NCBI GenBank assembly: GCA_028279245.1
Contig: JANQOE010000022.1
Location: 35,927-99,926 of the forward strand
Length of the DNA stretch: 64,000 bases
Direction of reading: 5' to 3'
DNA from: Alphaproteobacteria bacterium
GTDB taxonomy: Bacteria > Pseudomonadota > Alphaproteobacteria > UBA6615
Each line of letters begins with the position of its first letter. The first letter of the stretch is position 1. A model generated the notes under the pieces. That model did no database searches. It was not told where the DNA came from and was given only the letters and a program-made list of their open reading frames with translations. This document shows positions 50,582 through 58,841 of this stretch, piece by piece. Both the position numbers and the translations under genes were made by a program.

Positions 50582-51553
50582 GTGCAACAAGTGAGGAATT
50601 GGCTTCGCGGTGCCTGCATGGCGCTGCAAGTCCTGGCATTCGTCGGCATTGCAGGCGCCGCGACCGCGCAGGACCTCGAAGAGGTCAAAGTGACCTTCAT
50701 CCAGCATTGCTGTCCTGGCGCAACCTTCTTCCAGCCGATGCAGTTCGGCGCCGAAGAGGCGGCCCGGCTGTTCGACGTCGACCTCACCTACGTGAACGCG
50801 GAAGGCGACGCGGCCCGTCACACCAACCTGATCGAAACGGCGATTGCCGAAGGCCAGCATGCCGTCGCGCCGACGATCACCGTTCCCGACGCGTTGGATG
50901 AAGCGGTGCAGAAGGCGGTTGACGCCGGCCTTGTGGTTATCGCCCAGAATATCGACGATCCGGACGGCGCGGCCGGCAACGCCCGCCAGTCGTTCATCGG
51001 TCAGGACTTCATCGCGTCCGGCAACATCATCGGCACGCGGATGATCGAGGAACATGGGCTCGGCGACGGCGACCACTGCCTGCTGCCGGTTGAGTTCCCG
51101 GAACTCACCTACGCTATCGAGCGCGCCCAGGGTGTGCAGTCGGCGCTTGAGCCGGCCGGGATTACCAGCGAAATCGTTGGCACCGGCACCACCGAGAGCG
51201 AGGCGCTGACCATCATCGCCCAGTCCCTCATCGCCAACCCGAACATCACCTGCATTGTCGGCCTCGGCACGACCCCGACCACGGTGGCGCCGGATTCGGC
51301 CAACGAGGTTGGACGCTCGGGCATTCCGAACGGCGGCTTCGATACCAATCCGAAAATCATGGACAACATCATGAACGGTGTGACCACCGCGACGATGGAC
51401 CAGCAGCCGTTCTGGCAGGGCTTCCTCCCGGTCATGTTCGCCGCCTACGCGGTGCGTTATGGCCTCACCCCACCGGATATCGACACCGGCAACAACCTGA
51501 TCGACGCCGCCAACGGGCAGAAGGCGTTGGATCACGGCGGCACCTATCGCTGA
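50582..51553 (+). CDS. Sugar ABC transporter binding protein (ribose/fructose type)
   Basis: A 323-residue periplasmic receptor with a signal peptide (about residues 1-30, ending ATAQ). The type I fold starts VKVTFIQHCCPGATFFQPMQ; the vicinal Cys pair in strand 1 and the Cys in DHCLLPVEFP are unusual and could form disulfides. The start is GTG 50582 with GGAGG 5 nt upstream; the upstream open frame is unsupported. It heads a binding protein, permease, permease, ATPase unit as in fructose FrcBCA systems. A 20-bp inverted repeat follows 31 nt downstream. Confidence 0.9.
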   Translation: MQQVRNWLRGACMALQVLAFVGIAGAATAQDLEEVKVTFIQHCCPGATFFQPMQFGAEEAARLFDVDLTYVNAEGDAARHTNLIETAIAEGQHAVAPTITVPDALDEAVQKAVDAGLVVIAQNIDDPDGAAGNARQSFIGQDFIASGNIIGTRMIEEHGLGDGDHCLLPVEFPELTYAIERAQGVQSALEPAGITSEIVGTGTTESEALTIIAQSLIANPNITCIVGLGTTPTTVAPDSANEVGRSGIPNGGFDTNPKIMDNIMNGVTTATMDQQPFWQGFLPVMFAAYAVRYGLTPPDIDTGNNLIDAANGQKALDHGGTYR

Positions 51554-51583
51554 TCGCCGGATCGACAAACCAACAGGAATGAG

Positions 51584-51624
51584 GGAGGCTACCGGGCGCG
51601 ACAGTGTCGCGCCCGGTAGCCTCC
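51584..51624 (+). terminator. Perfect 20-bp inverted repeat after the binding-protein gene
   Basis: GGAGGCTACCGGGCGCGACA (51584-51603) and its exact complement at 51605-51624 form a nearly loopless hairpin centred on G51604, very GC-rich. No U-tract follows (AATCGCC). It lies 31 nt after the receptor stop and 26 nt before the permease start, so it should protect the receptor mRNA or attenuate read-through. Confidence 0.65.
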
Positions 51625-51649
51625 AATCGCCAGGGGGGAACCAGAAGCA

Positions 51650-52693
51650 TTGGCTGAGTCGAGGGTCGACCTTGCCGCGATGCGCCGACCAGCGGAGAGA
51701 CCCGCCTGGCTGCGGCGTCTCAAAAACTATCAGGCCATCAACATTGTCATCGTCTATGCGGCGCTGCTGATCGTCCTGTTCGGCTGGAGCCTCATCGGCG
51801 ACTTCAGTTTTGCGACAACGGGGAACCTTTCGGTCCTCGCGCGGCAGATCCCGATCACGGCCATCGCGGCCGTCGGCGTCGGGCTGCTGATGATTTCCGG
51901 CGAGTTCGACATTTCGGTCGCCGGAACCTTCACGCTGGTGGCCTTCATCGTGGCCATCACCTTGGGCGAGTTCGGCTGGGCGCTGCCCGTCGCGCTGCTG
52001 GCCGGGCTGGCGACGGCCATCGCCGTCGGCGCGGTCAACGGGCTGATCACCGCCTGGCTGGGCATTCCATCGTTCATCGCGACGATCGGCATGATGTTCT
52101 TTCTGCGCGGGATCGTCCGGTTCGTGTCGATCAACCCGCAGACCAACCTGCCGGACAGCATGGCCTTCTTCCCAAGCGAAGGCTTCAAGAGTCTGCTGAC
52201 GGGCCAGATTGTCGGCCCGATCTCGGCGCAGTTCGTCTGGCTGATTGTGGTCGGGGTGATCGGCTACTTCATTCTCAACCGGCATCAGCTTGGCAACCAC
52301 ATGTTTACCGCCGGGGGCAACAAGGACGCGGCGACCGCGGTCGGCGTTAACGTCAAGCGGGTCAAGCTGATCGCTTTCATCATTTGCGCAGTCACCGCCG
52401 GGATCGCCGGAGTGATGCAGGCAACGCGGATCAACGAGATCGAGCCGTCCTTTGCGACACTCAGCGGGTTCGAGTTGAAAGCGATCGCCGCGGTGGTGGT
52501 CGGCGGCGTCAGCCTGTTCGGCGGGCGCGGCGCGATCTTCGGCATGATCGTCGGCGCCGCGCTGATCGAGACCGTCGACAATGTGCTGGTGCTCGTCGCC
52601 GCGCCGGAGACGGTGTTCAAGGGCTTGCTCGGCGCGATCATCATCGGCGCCGTCGTGCTCAACAATGTCCTGGGCCGGCGGGCCGTATCATGA
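51650..52693 (+). CDS. Sugar ABC transporter permease (FrcC/RbsC type)
   Basis: A 347-residue permease with about 8-10 helices. RbsC-type motifs are VGVGLLMISGEFDISVAGTF and AIAAVVVGGVSLFGGRGAIF. The start is TTG 51650, with GGGGGGAA upstream; ATG 51680 (MRRPAERP) is an alternative. The long polar N-terminus before the first helix (about 28 residues) is normal. It is followed by a second permease and a single-domain ATPase. Confidence 0.91.
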   Translation: MAESRVDLAAMRRPAERPAWLRRLKNYQAINIVIVYAALLIVLFGWSLIGDFSFATTGNLSVLARQIPITAIAAVGVGLLMISGEFDISVAGTFTLVAFIVAITLGEFGWALPVALLAGLATAIAVGAVNGLITAWLGIPSFIATIGMMFFLRGIVRFVSINPQTNLPDSMAFFPSEGFKSLLTGQIVGPISAQFVWLIVVGVIGYFILNRHQLGNHMFTAGGNKDAATAVGVNVKRVKLIAFIICAVTAGIAGVMQATRINEIEPSFATLSGFELKAIAAVVVGGVSLFGGRGAIFGMIVGAALIETVDNVLVLVAAPETVFKGLLGAIIIGAVVLNNVLGRRAVS

Positions 52694-52721
52694 CCCCGGC
52701 TGACAGGCGCAGGTAGCAGAC

Positions 52722-53738
52722 ATGGCAGTCTCCGCAACATCGGACGCAGCGCAGGCCCGTTACAAGCCGGCGAGCTGGTCGACGCGGCTTCGCCAACACC
52801 CGGCCGGGCCGGTGGCGGTGGTCTGCGGCGGGATGCTGCTGGCTTGTGTCATCGCCGGCCTGCTGTTCCCTGACCGTTTCTTCTTTCTGACCCAGGGGAA
52901 CCTGTCGCTGTTGCTGCGGGCCATCCCGAATTTCGGCATGGTGGCGCTCGGCGTCGGCATCTTGATGATCGCCGGCGAGTTCGACCTGTCCGTCGGGTCG
53001 GTCTTTGTCGCGGCGCCGTTCGCCATGGCATTTGCCTTTGCCAACGGGGTGCCGCTGCCGCTGGCCATCCTGCTGGCCTTCGCCATTGCCGTCGGCGTCG
53101 GGTTGATCAACGCGTTCATCACACTGCGCTTCGGTATTCCGTCCTTTATCACCACGCTGGGCATGCTGTTCATCGTGCGGACGGTGGCGCCGTTTGTCGT
53201 CGGCTATCAGCGTTCGTTGAGTTTCCGCCCGCCCACCGAGTTCAAGGCGCTGCTCAGCGGCAATGCGTTCGGGGTGATCCCGGCCCACTTCCTGTGGTTT
53301 ATCGGGTTGGCGGTGATCTCCTACCTGCTGCTGAACCGGCATTTCCTCGGCAATCACTTCTTTGCCGCCGGTGGCGACCCGCGAGCGGCGCGGTTCGCCG
53401 GCGTCAACGTCAACCGGACCAAGACCATCGCCTTCGTGCTGGCGTCGGTGTTCGCGACGATTGCCGGCATCTTCGCCATCACCCGGGTCGGCACCGCATC
53501 GACCAACCCGCAGCTGTTCATTGAGCTGTTTGCGGTGGCGATCTGCGTGATGGGTGGCCTGTCGCTGTTTGGCGGGCGCGGGTCGGTGATCGGCATCGTG
53601 TTGGGGGTGACGGTCCTGCAACTGGTGCAGGACGTGATCATTCTCGCCCGGCTGCCCGGTTTTTATCTCGACATGTTCGTCGGCCTGATGATCGTCGTCG
53701 GCGTCGTCCTCAACCAGACGATCCGCCGCAAATACTGA
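52722..53738 (+). CDS. Sugar ABC transporter permease (FrcC/RbsC type)
   Basis: A 338-residue inner-membrane permease paralogous to the preceding one: VALGVGILMIAGEFDLSVGS and ICVMGGLSLFGGRGSVIGIV are the same two family motifs. The N-terminus is a hydrophilic 35-residue tail. It starts 28 nt after the previous gene. Similar sequences suggest the two arose by duplication and now form the translocating heterodimer. Confidence 0.91.
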   Translation: MAVSATSDAAQARYKPASWSTRLRQHPAGPVAVVCGGMLLACVIAGLLFPDRFFFLTQGNLSLLLRAIPNFGMVALGVGILMIAGEFDLSVGSVFVAAPFAMAFAFANGVPLPLAILLAFAIAVGVGLINAFITLRFGIPSFITTLGMLFIVRTVAPFVVGYQRSLSFRPPTEFKALLSGNAFGVIPAHFLWFIGLAVISYLLLNRHFLGNHFFAAGGDPRAARFAGVNVNRTKTIAFVLASVFATIAGIFAITRVGTASTNPQLFIELFAVAICVMGGLSLFGGRGSVIGIVLGVTVLQLVQDVIILARLPGFYLDMFVGLMIVVGVVLNQTIRRKY

Positions 53739-53763
53739 CCATGCCTGCCAAGGGAGACAAGCT

Positions 53764-54549
53764 ATGACGGAAACGACGGAGTCTCTCGACGCACCGGCGG
53801 GACGTGCCGCGGCAACTCAGCAACCGTTGTTCGAAGCGAAGGGCGTGTCGAAAGCCTACGGGCACGTCAATGCCCTGATGGATGTCGACTTCGAAGTGCG
53901 GCCGAACGAGGTCGTCGGGCTGCTGGGCGACAACGGGGCCGGCAAGTCGACGCTGATCAAGATCCTGTCCGGCGTGGTTGATCCGGACAAGGGGACCTTC
54001 CTGCGGGACGGTGCACCCGTCGACATCGGGTCGCGGCGCAAATCCGAGGCGGCGGGCATCCAGACGATCTACCAGGACATCGCGCTGGTGCGGTCCATGT
54101 CAATCATGCGGAACATCTACGCGGGCCGGGAGCCGCTCGGATTGCTTGGTTTCATGCGGATGCGCGAGATGCGCGAAACGGCGATGAAGATCCTCGACGA
54201 ATATGTGCGGATCGCCGGCATCACCTCGCCGGATCTGTTGGTCGAAGAGCTATCGGGCGGCCAAGCACAGGCGGTGGCGATTGCCCGCGCCGTTCACTTC
54301 AAACGGGACATCCTGCTGCTGGACGAACCGACCAGCGCCCTGTCGATCCGCGAGACGGAGAAGGTGCTAACCATCATGCGCGACCTGGCGGAGTCCGGCG
54401 TCTCGTGCGTGTTCGTGACCCACAACCTCTATCACGCCTTCCGGGTCTGCGACCGCTTCGCCATCATGTCACACGGCCAGAACGTGCAGAGCGTGCCGAA
54501 GTCGGAAACCACGCTGAACGAACTGACCGACGTGATTATGACGCACTAG
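53764..54549 (+). CDS. Sugar ABC transporter ATPase, single-domain FrcA type
   Basis: A 261-residue ATPase with Walker A (GDNGAGKST), signature LSGGQAQAVAIARAV, Walker B ([15 protein letters not shown]) and switch His (FVTHNLYHAFR). Unlike the RbsA-type at 43385 it has only one ABC domain, which matches FrcA-type systems for fructose, mannose and ribose. AGGGAGA precedes the ATG 53764. It ends the operon, and a palindromic repeat begins 52 nt later. Confidence 0.93.
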   Translation: MTETTESLDAPAGRAAATQQPLFEAKGVSKAYGHVNALMDVDFEVRPNEVVGLLGDNGAGKSTLIKILSGVVDPDKGTFLRDGAPVDIGSRRKSEAAGIQTIYQDIALVRSMSIMRNIYAGREPLGLLGFMRMREMRETAMKILDEYVRIAGITSPDLLVEELSGGQAQAVAIARAVHFKRDILLLDEPTSALSIRETEKVLTIMRDLAESGVSCVFVTHNLYHAFRVCDRFAIMSHGQNVQSVPKSETTLNELTDVIMTH

Positions 54550-54600
54550 ATGGGTTTGTGCGTTGAGGAGCCGGGCGCGTGGGATTGGGCGCCGGCGCGA

Positions 54601-54679
54601 TCCTCGTGCTTCGACAAGCTCAGCATGAGGGTTTGCTCTCAGATAGTCCCCTCGTCCTGAGCCTGTCGAAGGGCGAGGA
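54601..54679. repeat. Dispersed palindromic repeat (CCTTCGACA type), copy 1
   Basis: An inverted repeat with left arm 54601-54630 (TCCTCGTGCTTCGACAAGCT and on) and right arm 54650-54679 (ending CTGTCGAAGGGCGAGGA), separated by 19 nt. The arms are imperfect complements. A related element is at 58741-58808. It lies between the convergent ATPase and acyltransferase genes and could form an mRNA hairpin on either strand. Confidence 0.75.
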
Positions 54680-54694
54680 TCGCTCGTCCATCAC

Positions 54695-55864
54695 CTAGAG
54701 AACCTTGGAAGCTCCCGGAAGGCGCCGCACAACAAAGGCCGTAGCAAAGCAGACCGGCAGCACAACGACCGCCGCCAGCGCGAACTTCGCTAACGCCGCT
54801 AGCTCGATCCCGCGCACCGCGAACGCCAGATAGACGATGATCGGGCTGTGGATGATGTAGACGGCATAGCTGTGCCGCGACAGAAACCGGGCAACCGCGC
54901 CGCCCTTGTTCAGCAGTCGGCGAAACAGAACGAGCAGCGCGCAGGATAAACCGACCGCTGTTATCGAATCCCACAGGGCGTAGACCGCGGATTGCCAGTG
55001 CCCGTTGCCGACGAAGTTCGCCGGTTCCGCGATTTCGCACGAAAACCAGTCGCCGCTGAGCGCCAACGGAAACAGAATGACAGTCGCCAGAACCGCCGCA
55101 CCCGCGCCAACACCCCCTGCCCCGCTGGGCAACGTCTGCAACCAGCCGCGCCGGTACGCGACGATCCCCACAACGAAGAAGCTGAGGTATTGCGGCAGGT
55201 AGGCGATGGTCGGGAAGTTGAGGAAGCCAACAACCAGGCTGACCTCCTTGCCGAGGGGCACTACCAGCCGCATCGCATAGCTCACTGCCGCCAACAGCAG
55301 GACGAACGCGACGAGCCACAGGTAGCTGGGGAACGGCGCGGGCGCGTTGCGAGTCGGCGGCTCGCGACGCAACCAGGATCGCCAAGCGGCGTAGCCGGCG
55401 CCGAAGATCAGCAGCAAGGCCACGAACCACAGCGGTCCCAAGCCGAGCAATTGGGGAAAGGCCGACCAGTTCGGTGGTCCGCTGATCCCAGTCAGGCTCG
55501 CCGGCATTAGGAAGAAGCCGAGGCGGGAAATCGGCTCGAGCACAAGGATCGCCGCGACAATCGGCACACCCAGCCGCAGCAGCCGGCCCTTGAGGAATGC
55601 AACAGGCCCGCGCCGGTCGACCGCGCCCGGCGTGAAGTACCCGGCCAACAGAAACAAGGCACCCATGAACCAGGCCTGGTTCAGCAGTACGAAGACAGCC
55701 AGTAGCCGAAAGGCCAGCGGATCGTCGAATGGTGGCTCCTGATAATAGAAGGGCGCCGCCGCGCCATAGACGAGCGCGAGATGGTGCAAGACGACCAGGA
55801 TCACCAACGCCGTGCGCAGATTGTCGATGAAGAAGAGTCGCCGGTCCGGCGCAACGTGGGACAT
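54695..55864 (-). CDS. Acyltransferase 3 family membrane protein (OpgC/OafA-like)
   Basis: A 389-residue integral membrane protein with about 10 helices. The acyltransferase-3 hallmarks are the N-terminal RLFFIDNLRTALVILVVLHH (with the His pair), FLKGRLLRLGVPIVAA and the late HSYAVYIIHSPIIVYLAF. Family members O-acylate periplasmic glucans, polysaccharides or antibiotics. ATG 55864 gives the expected N-terminus; the frame extends upstream to 56107 without support. It stands alone on its strand. Confidence 0.88.
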   Translation of the reverse strand: MSHVAPDRRLFFIDNLRTALVILVVLHHLALVYGAAAPFYYQEPPFDDPLAFRLLAVFVLLNQAWFMGALFLLAGYFTPGAVDRRGPVAFLKGRLLRLGVPIVAAILVLEPISRLGFFLMPASLTGISGPPNWSAFPQLLGLGPLWFVALLLIFGAGYAAWRSWLRREPPTRNAPAPFPSYLWLVAFVLLLAAVSYAMRLVVPLGKEVSLVVGFLNFPTIAYLPQYLSFFVVGIVAYRRGWLQTLPSGAGGVGAGAAVLATVILFPLALSGDWFSCEIAEPANFVGNGHWQSAVYALWDSITAVGLSCALLVLFRRLLNKGGAVARFLSRHSYAVYIIHSPIIVYLAFAVRGIELAALAKFALAAVVVLPVCFATAFVVRRLPGASKVL

Positions 55865-56273
55865 GACAGGCGCTTGATCTATCGTCGGCCGCCGCGTTGT
55901 TCGTTGACCTGGCGCACCGTGCCTGGTGTTGCGGCCCTTCATTGCAGCGCGCGGTCTGTTTTCTTTACCTGCGGTCTGTTCTGTGGTATAGTGCGGTGTT
56001 TGAAGTGAGTTGATGTGCTGGCACGCACTTGGTTGAGATGGGTCAGCGACTGGCGCGCGAGAGATGGTGAACTCTTTGTTTCCGGACTGTTTAACAGACA
56101 TGTTCACCAGATGGCGGCGCTAAGGCACTGAAAACACTCGTACTGCCAAACAAACCCTATTTCTGTCACAGGCGGCGGAAGTCTGCGAGGAAATGCTAGC
56201 GGATTGAAAACGCTGGCACTTTTTGTCCAAATTACCAAACGAACCCATTTGCCGTGTGCGATAGGACGAACCC
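55865..56273. other. Long regulatory-looking gap before cbpA
   Basis: About 410 relatively AT-rich bases between the divergent acyltransferase and cbpA. It holds a good sigma70-like promoter on the plus strand (TTTACC 55964-55969, 17-nt spacer, TATAGT 55987-55992), a direct repeat GCGGTCTGTT at 55951-55960 and 55971-55980 overlapping that promoter, and two similar blocks beginning TGAAAAC at 56129-56163 and 56205-56250 that share CCAAAC-AACCC-ATTT. A promoter about 285 nt upstream of cbpA implies a long leader, a small RNA or a micro-ORF. No gene is supported. Confidence 0.5.
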
Positions 56274-57185
56274 GTGGCCCAAGACCCCTACACCGTGCTC
56301 GGTGTCAACAAATCGGCGAGCGATGACGAGATCCGAAAAGTGTACCGGAAGCTTGCCAAGGATTCGCACCCGGACCTGCACCCCGGCGACAAGGCCGCGG
56401 AGGACCGTTTCAAGGCACTAAACGCTGCCTACGATATTCTGGGCGATGCGGACAAACGGGCGCAGTTCGACCGGGGCGAAATCGACGCGAGCGGCGCCGA
56501 AACGCGGCCGCACGCCGACTACCGGCGCTACGCCGATGCCGGCGGGGGCCGGACCTACAGCTACACGAGCCACGGGTTCGGCGGCGAAGAGGATATGTCC
56601 GACATCCTGTCGCAGATGTTCCGGCAGGGCTTCCGCGGGCGCGGCGGTGAGCAGGTGCGGATGCGCGGCAGCGACGTGCGCTACAACCTGACCGTCGGCT
56701 TCCTCGACGCCATCAACGGCAGCAAACAGCGGGTGACCATGCCGGAGGGCGGCGCGCTCGACATCAGCATTCCGCGCGGCGTGCGCGATGGGCAGGTGCT
56801 GCGGCTGAAGGGCAAGGGCATGCCGGGCCTGGCCGACGGACCGCCCGGGGATGCGCTGGTCGGGATCAGCGTGTCGGCGCATCCGGTCTTTGTGCGCGAT
56901 GGCGACAATATCGCGGTCGAACTGCCGATCACTTTGGCGGAGGCGTTGAACGGCGCCAAGGTGCGCGTGCCGACGGTGACCGGCGCGGTGACGCTGACCA
57001 TTCCGAAGGGCTCGAACACCGGCCGGGTGCTGCGGCTGAAGGGCAAAGGCGTCGGCGGACAGGGCGATCAACTCGTCACGTTGAAGGTGGTGTTGCCCGA
57101 TACCGTCGACGACCGGCTGGCGGAGGCGGCCCGGGACGCCGAGCAGCGGCGCCCCTATGATCCGCGGCGCGGGATGGATCCGTGA
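56274..57185 (+). CDS. cbpA: DnaJ-like co-chaperone CbpA
   Basis: A 303-residue type II J-protein. The J domain (residues 4-68) carries HPD at 32-34, followed by a Gly-rich linker (about 85-125) and two C-terminal client-binding beta-domains; the DnaJ zinc finger is absent, which distinguishes CbpA from DnaJ. It stimulates DnaK ATPase and delivers substrates. The start is GTG 56274. It overlaps cbpM by one to four bases. Confidence 0.92.
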   Translation: MAQDPYTVLGVNKSASDDEIRKVYRKLAKDSHPDLHPGDKAAEDRFKALNAAYDILGDADKRAQFDRGEIDASGAETRPHADYRRYADAGGGRTYSYTSHGFGGEEDMSDILSQMFRQGFRGRGGEQVRMRGSDVRYNLTVGFLDAINGSKQRVTMPEGGALDISIPRGVRDGQVLRLKGKGMPGLADGPPGDALVGISVSAHPVFVRDGDNIAVELPITLAEALNGAKVRVPTVTGAVTLTIPKGSNTGRVLRLKGKGVGGQGDQLVTLKVVLPDTVDDRLAEAARDAEQRRPYDPRRGMDP

Positions 57186-57520
57186 TGCTGTCGTTCGACG
57201 AACTGCTCCGGCTGATCGAGGGGCTCCAGCGTCCTGAGCTGGAACGGTGGGTCGCCGACGGCTGGGTGCTGCCGGTGCAGGAGCAAGACGAGGTCCGGTT
57301 CCGTGAGATCGACGTGGCGCGGGTGCGGCTGATCTACGAAATCCGCTACGACCTGCAGCTCGACGAGGGTGCTGTGCCGGTGGTGCTGTCGTTACTGGAT
57401 CAGATGTACGGGCTTCGCAACGAGTTGCGCCAGCTCACCGAAGCCATCGAGGCGCAGCCCGAAGGGATCCGGCGGGCGATCTTGGGCGCGGTTGTGGGAC
57501 CGGGCGAGACTAAGCGCTAG
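57185..57520 (+). CDS. cbpM: Chaperone modulator CbpM-like protein
   Basis: A 111-residue MerR-like helical protein: SFDELLRLIEGLQRPELERW, FREIDVARVRLIYEIRYDLQLD and a C-terminal helix with a conserved hydrophobic pattern. CbpM binds the J domain of CbpA and inhibits its activity. ATG 57185 overlaps the cbpA stop (TGATG); GTG 57182 is a 1-codon-longer alternative. Position directly after cbpA makes the assignment reliable. Confidence 0.88.
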   Translation: MLSFDELLRLIEGLQRPELERWVADGWVLPVQEQDEVRFREIDVARVRLIYEIRYDLQLDEGAVPVVLSLLDQMYGLRNELRQLTEAIEAQPEGIRRAILGAVVGPGETKR

Positions 57521-57597
57521 ACGGCTGCTTGCCGCGGGGGTGCCCGCATGGAAGAATCTCGGGTGAGGAAGCGAAGGATCATCAATGGGCAACCACC

Positions 57598-57686
57598 GTC
57601 ATTGCGAGGCAGTCCGTAGGGCTGCCGTGGCAATCCAGCCAAGTGGCCGGGCCGGGGCTGGATTGCTTCACTCCGTTCGCAATGAC
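57598..57686 (+). repeat. Dispersed 89-bp repeat (GTCATTGCGA type), copy A
   Basis: An imperfect palindromic element beginning GTCATTGCGAGGCAGTCCGT and ending TTCACTCCGTTCGCAATGAC, with internal arms GGCAATCCAG and CTGGATTGC. It lies 12 nt before the phyH start. Copy B at 58630-58717 is the same element in opposite orientation, so the two copies bracket phyH as inverted repeats. Confidence 0.8.
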
Positions 57687-57697
57687 GAGAGATATGA

Positions 57698-58615
57698 ATG
57701 GGTGGAATGAGCGAAAACTGGTTGCAGCACCAAATGACGGACGCAGAAGCCGCGCAATTTGAGCGGGACGGCTATTTGGTCATCAAAGAGGCGTTGGCGC
57801 CTGCGCAAATTGCGCGGTTGTCGGGGGCGGTGGATCGGGTGAGCGCTGAGCTTGCCGCCGATTACGATGTGCCGGCCGGTGATTGGTACAACCTGCTGGA
57901 CTTCCTCAGCCTCGACGATGCGTTCTTCGAGTTGATCGACCACCCCCGGACATTCCCCAAGCTGTGGCGCATCCTCGGCTGGAACCTGCGGGTCTATCAT
58001 GCCCACTTGATCGTCGGACCGACGGTGGCACCGGCGACGCCACAAGCGCGGCACTCGGTCGAGACGTTTCATCCGGAGCGAACGCGGAGCAAAACCGCAA
58101 TGACCACCGATGACTGGTGGGGCTGGCATCGGGACAGCGGCCAGGTGAACGGCGACCTCGAAATCGGCGGTGCGGTGCCGCCCCGGTTGTCGGTGAAGTT
58201 CGCCTACTATCTGAGGGACGCGCTGGGCGACGAGGACGGCAACATGTGGGTGGTGCCCGGCAGTCACGTGGACCCGGCCATGTTGCGGAGCACTGACGAT
58301 CGCCGGGTTGCACCGGGTCCCGCAGTCTGCGTGCATGCGGCGGCGGGCGACGCCGTGTTGTTCGACCGGCGCATCGTGCACTCCAGTTCCCCGAACCGCG
58401 GCGCGGCGACGCGGCAGGTGCTGTTCTACGGCTACAGTCACCGCTGGGTGCGGGAACGCGACGACATGACCGTCGATCGCTACCTCGACCACTGCACGCC
58501 GATCCAACGGCAGCTGCTCGGCTACAGCCACACAGCCCACGGCTACACCTCGCCCGCGCCGGAGGACGTGCCACTGCGGGCGTGGTTGGAGGAGCATGGG
58601 GTTGGGGTCGGGTAA
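57698..58615 (+). CDS. Phytanoyl-CoA dioxygenase (PhyH) family protein
   Basis: A 305-residue Fe(II)/2-oxoglutarate-dependent oxygenase. The iron-binding facial triad is His144-x-Asp146 (WGWHRDSG) and His228 (RRIVHSSSPN), and Arg239 (ATRQVLFYGYSHRW) is positioned to bind 2-oxoglutarate. The N-terminus FERDGYLVIKEAL is typical. The start ATG 57698 is 12 nt after repeat copy A. It hydroxylates an unidentified substrate. It has no operon partner, and the flanking repeats make it an island between cbpM and the glycosidase operon. Confidence 0.9.
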   Translation: MGGMSENWLQHQMTDAEAAQFERDGYLVIKEALAPAQIARLSGAVDRVSAELAADYDVPAGDWYNLLDFLSLDDAFFELIDHPRTFPKLWRILGWNLRVYHAHLIVGPTVAPATPQARHSVETFHPERTRSKTAMTTDDWWGWHRDSGQVNGDLEIGGAVPPRLSVKFAYYLRDALGDEDGNMWVVPGSHVDPAMLRSTDDRRVAPGPAVCVHAAAGDAVLFDRRIVHSSSPNRGAATRQVLFYGYSHRWVRERDDMTVDRYLDHCTPIQRQLLGYSHTAHGYTSPAPEDVPLRAWLEEHGVGVG

Positions 58616-58629
58616 CCGTTGTGTCGGCC

Positions 58630-58717
58630 GTCATTGCGAACGGAGTGAAGCAATCCAGTACCTGCCAAGCCGGTTGCTGGATCGCCACGGCAGTCCTTCG
58701 GACGGCCTCGCGATGAC
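58630..58717 (-). repeat. Dispersed repeat (GTCATTGCGA type), copy B, inverted to A
   Basis: It begins GTCATTGCGAACGGAGTGAA and ends CGGCCTCGCGATGAC; read on the opposite strand it follows copy A block by block (GCGAGGC, GTCCG, GGACTGCCGTGGC and so on) with scattered differences. It starts 14 nt after the phyH stop. Confidence 0.78.
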
Positions 58718-58740
58718 GGTCTTTGCAGTTGTGGCACTCA

Positions 58741-58808
58741 CCCTTCGACAGGCTCAGGGTGAGGTTTGTTGCTTGTGTCCTTATCCTGAGCTTGTCGAAG
58801 GGTGAGGA
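58741..58808. repeat. Dispersed palindromic repeat (CCTTCGACA type), copy 2
   Basis: Left arm 58741-58764 (CCCTTCGACAGGCTCAGGGT, then GAGG) and right arm 58779-58808 (starting CCTTATCCTGAGCTTGTCGA) complement one another around a 14-nt centre. It is related to 54601-54679 and immediately follows the GTCATTGCGA element. It lies 33 nt from the 3' end of the minus-strand glycosidase-like gene. Confidence 0.75.
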
Positions 58809-58841
58809 TCGCGCCCCACCCGAAATAGGACCGGCGGCTGG

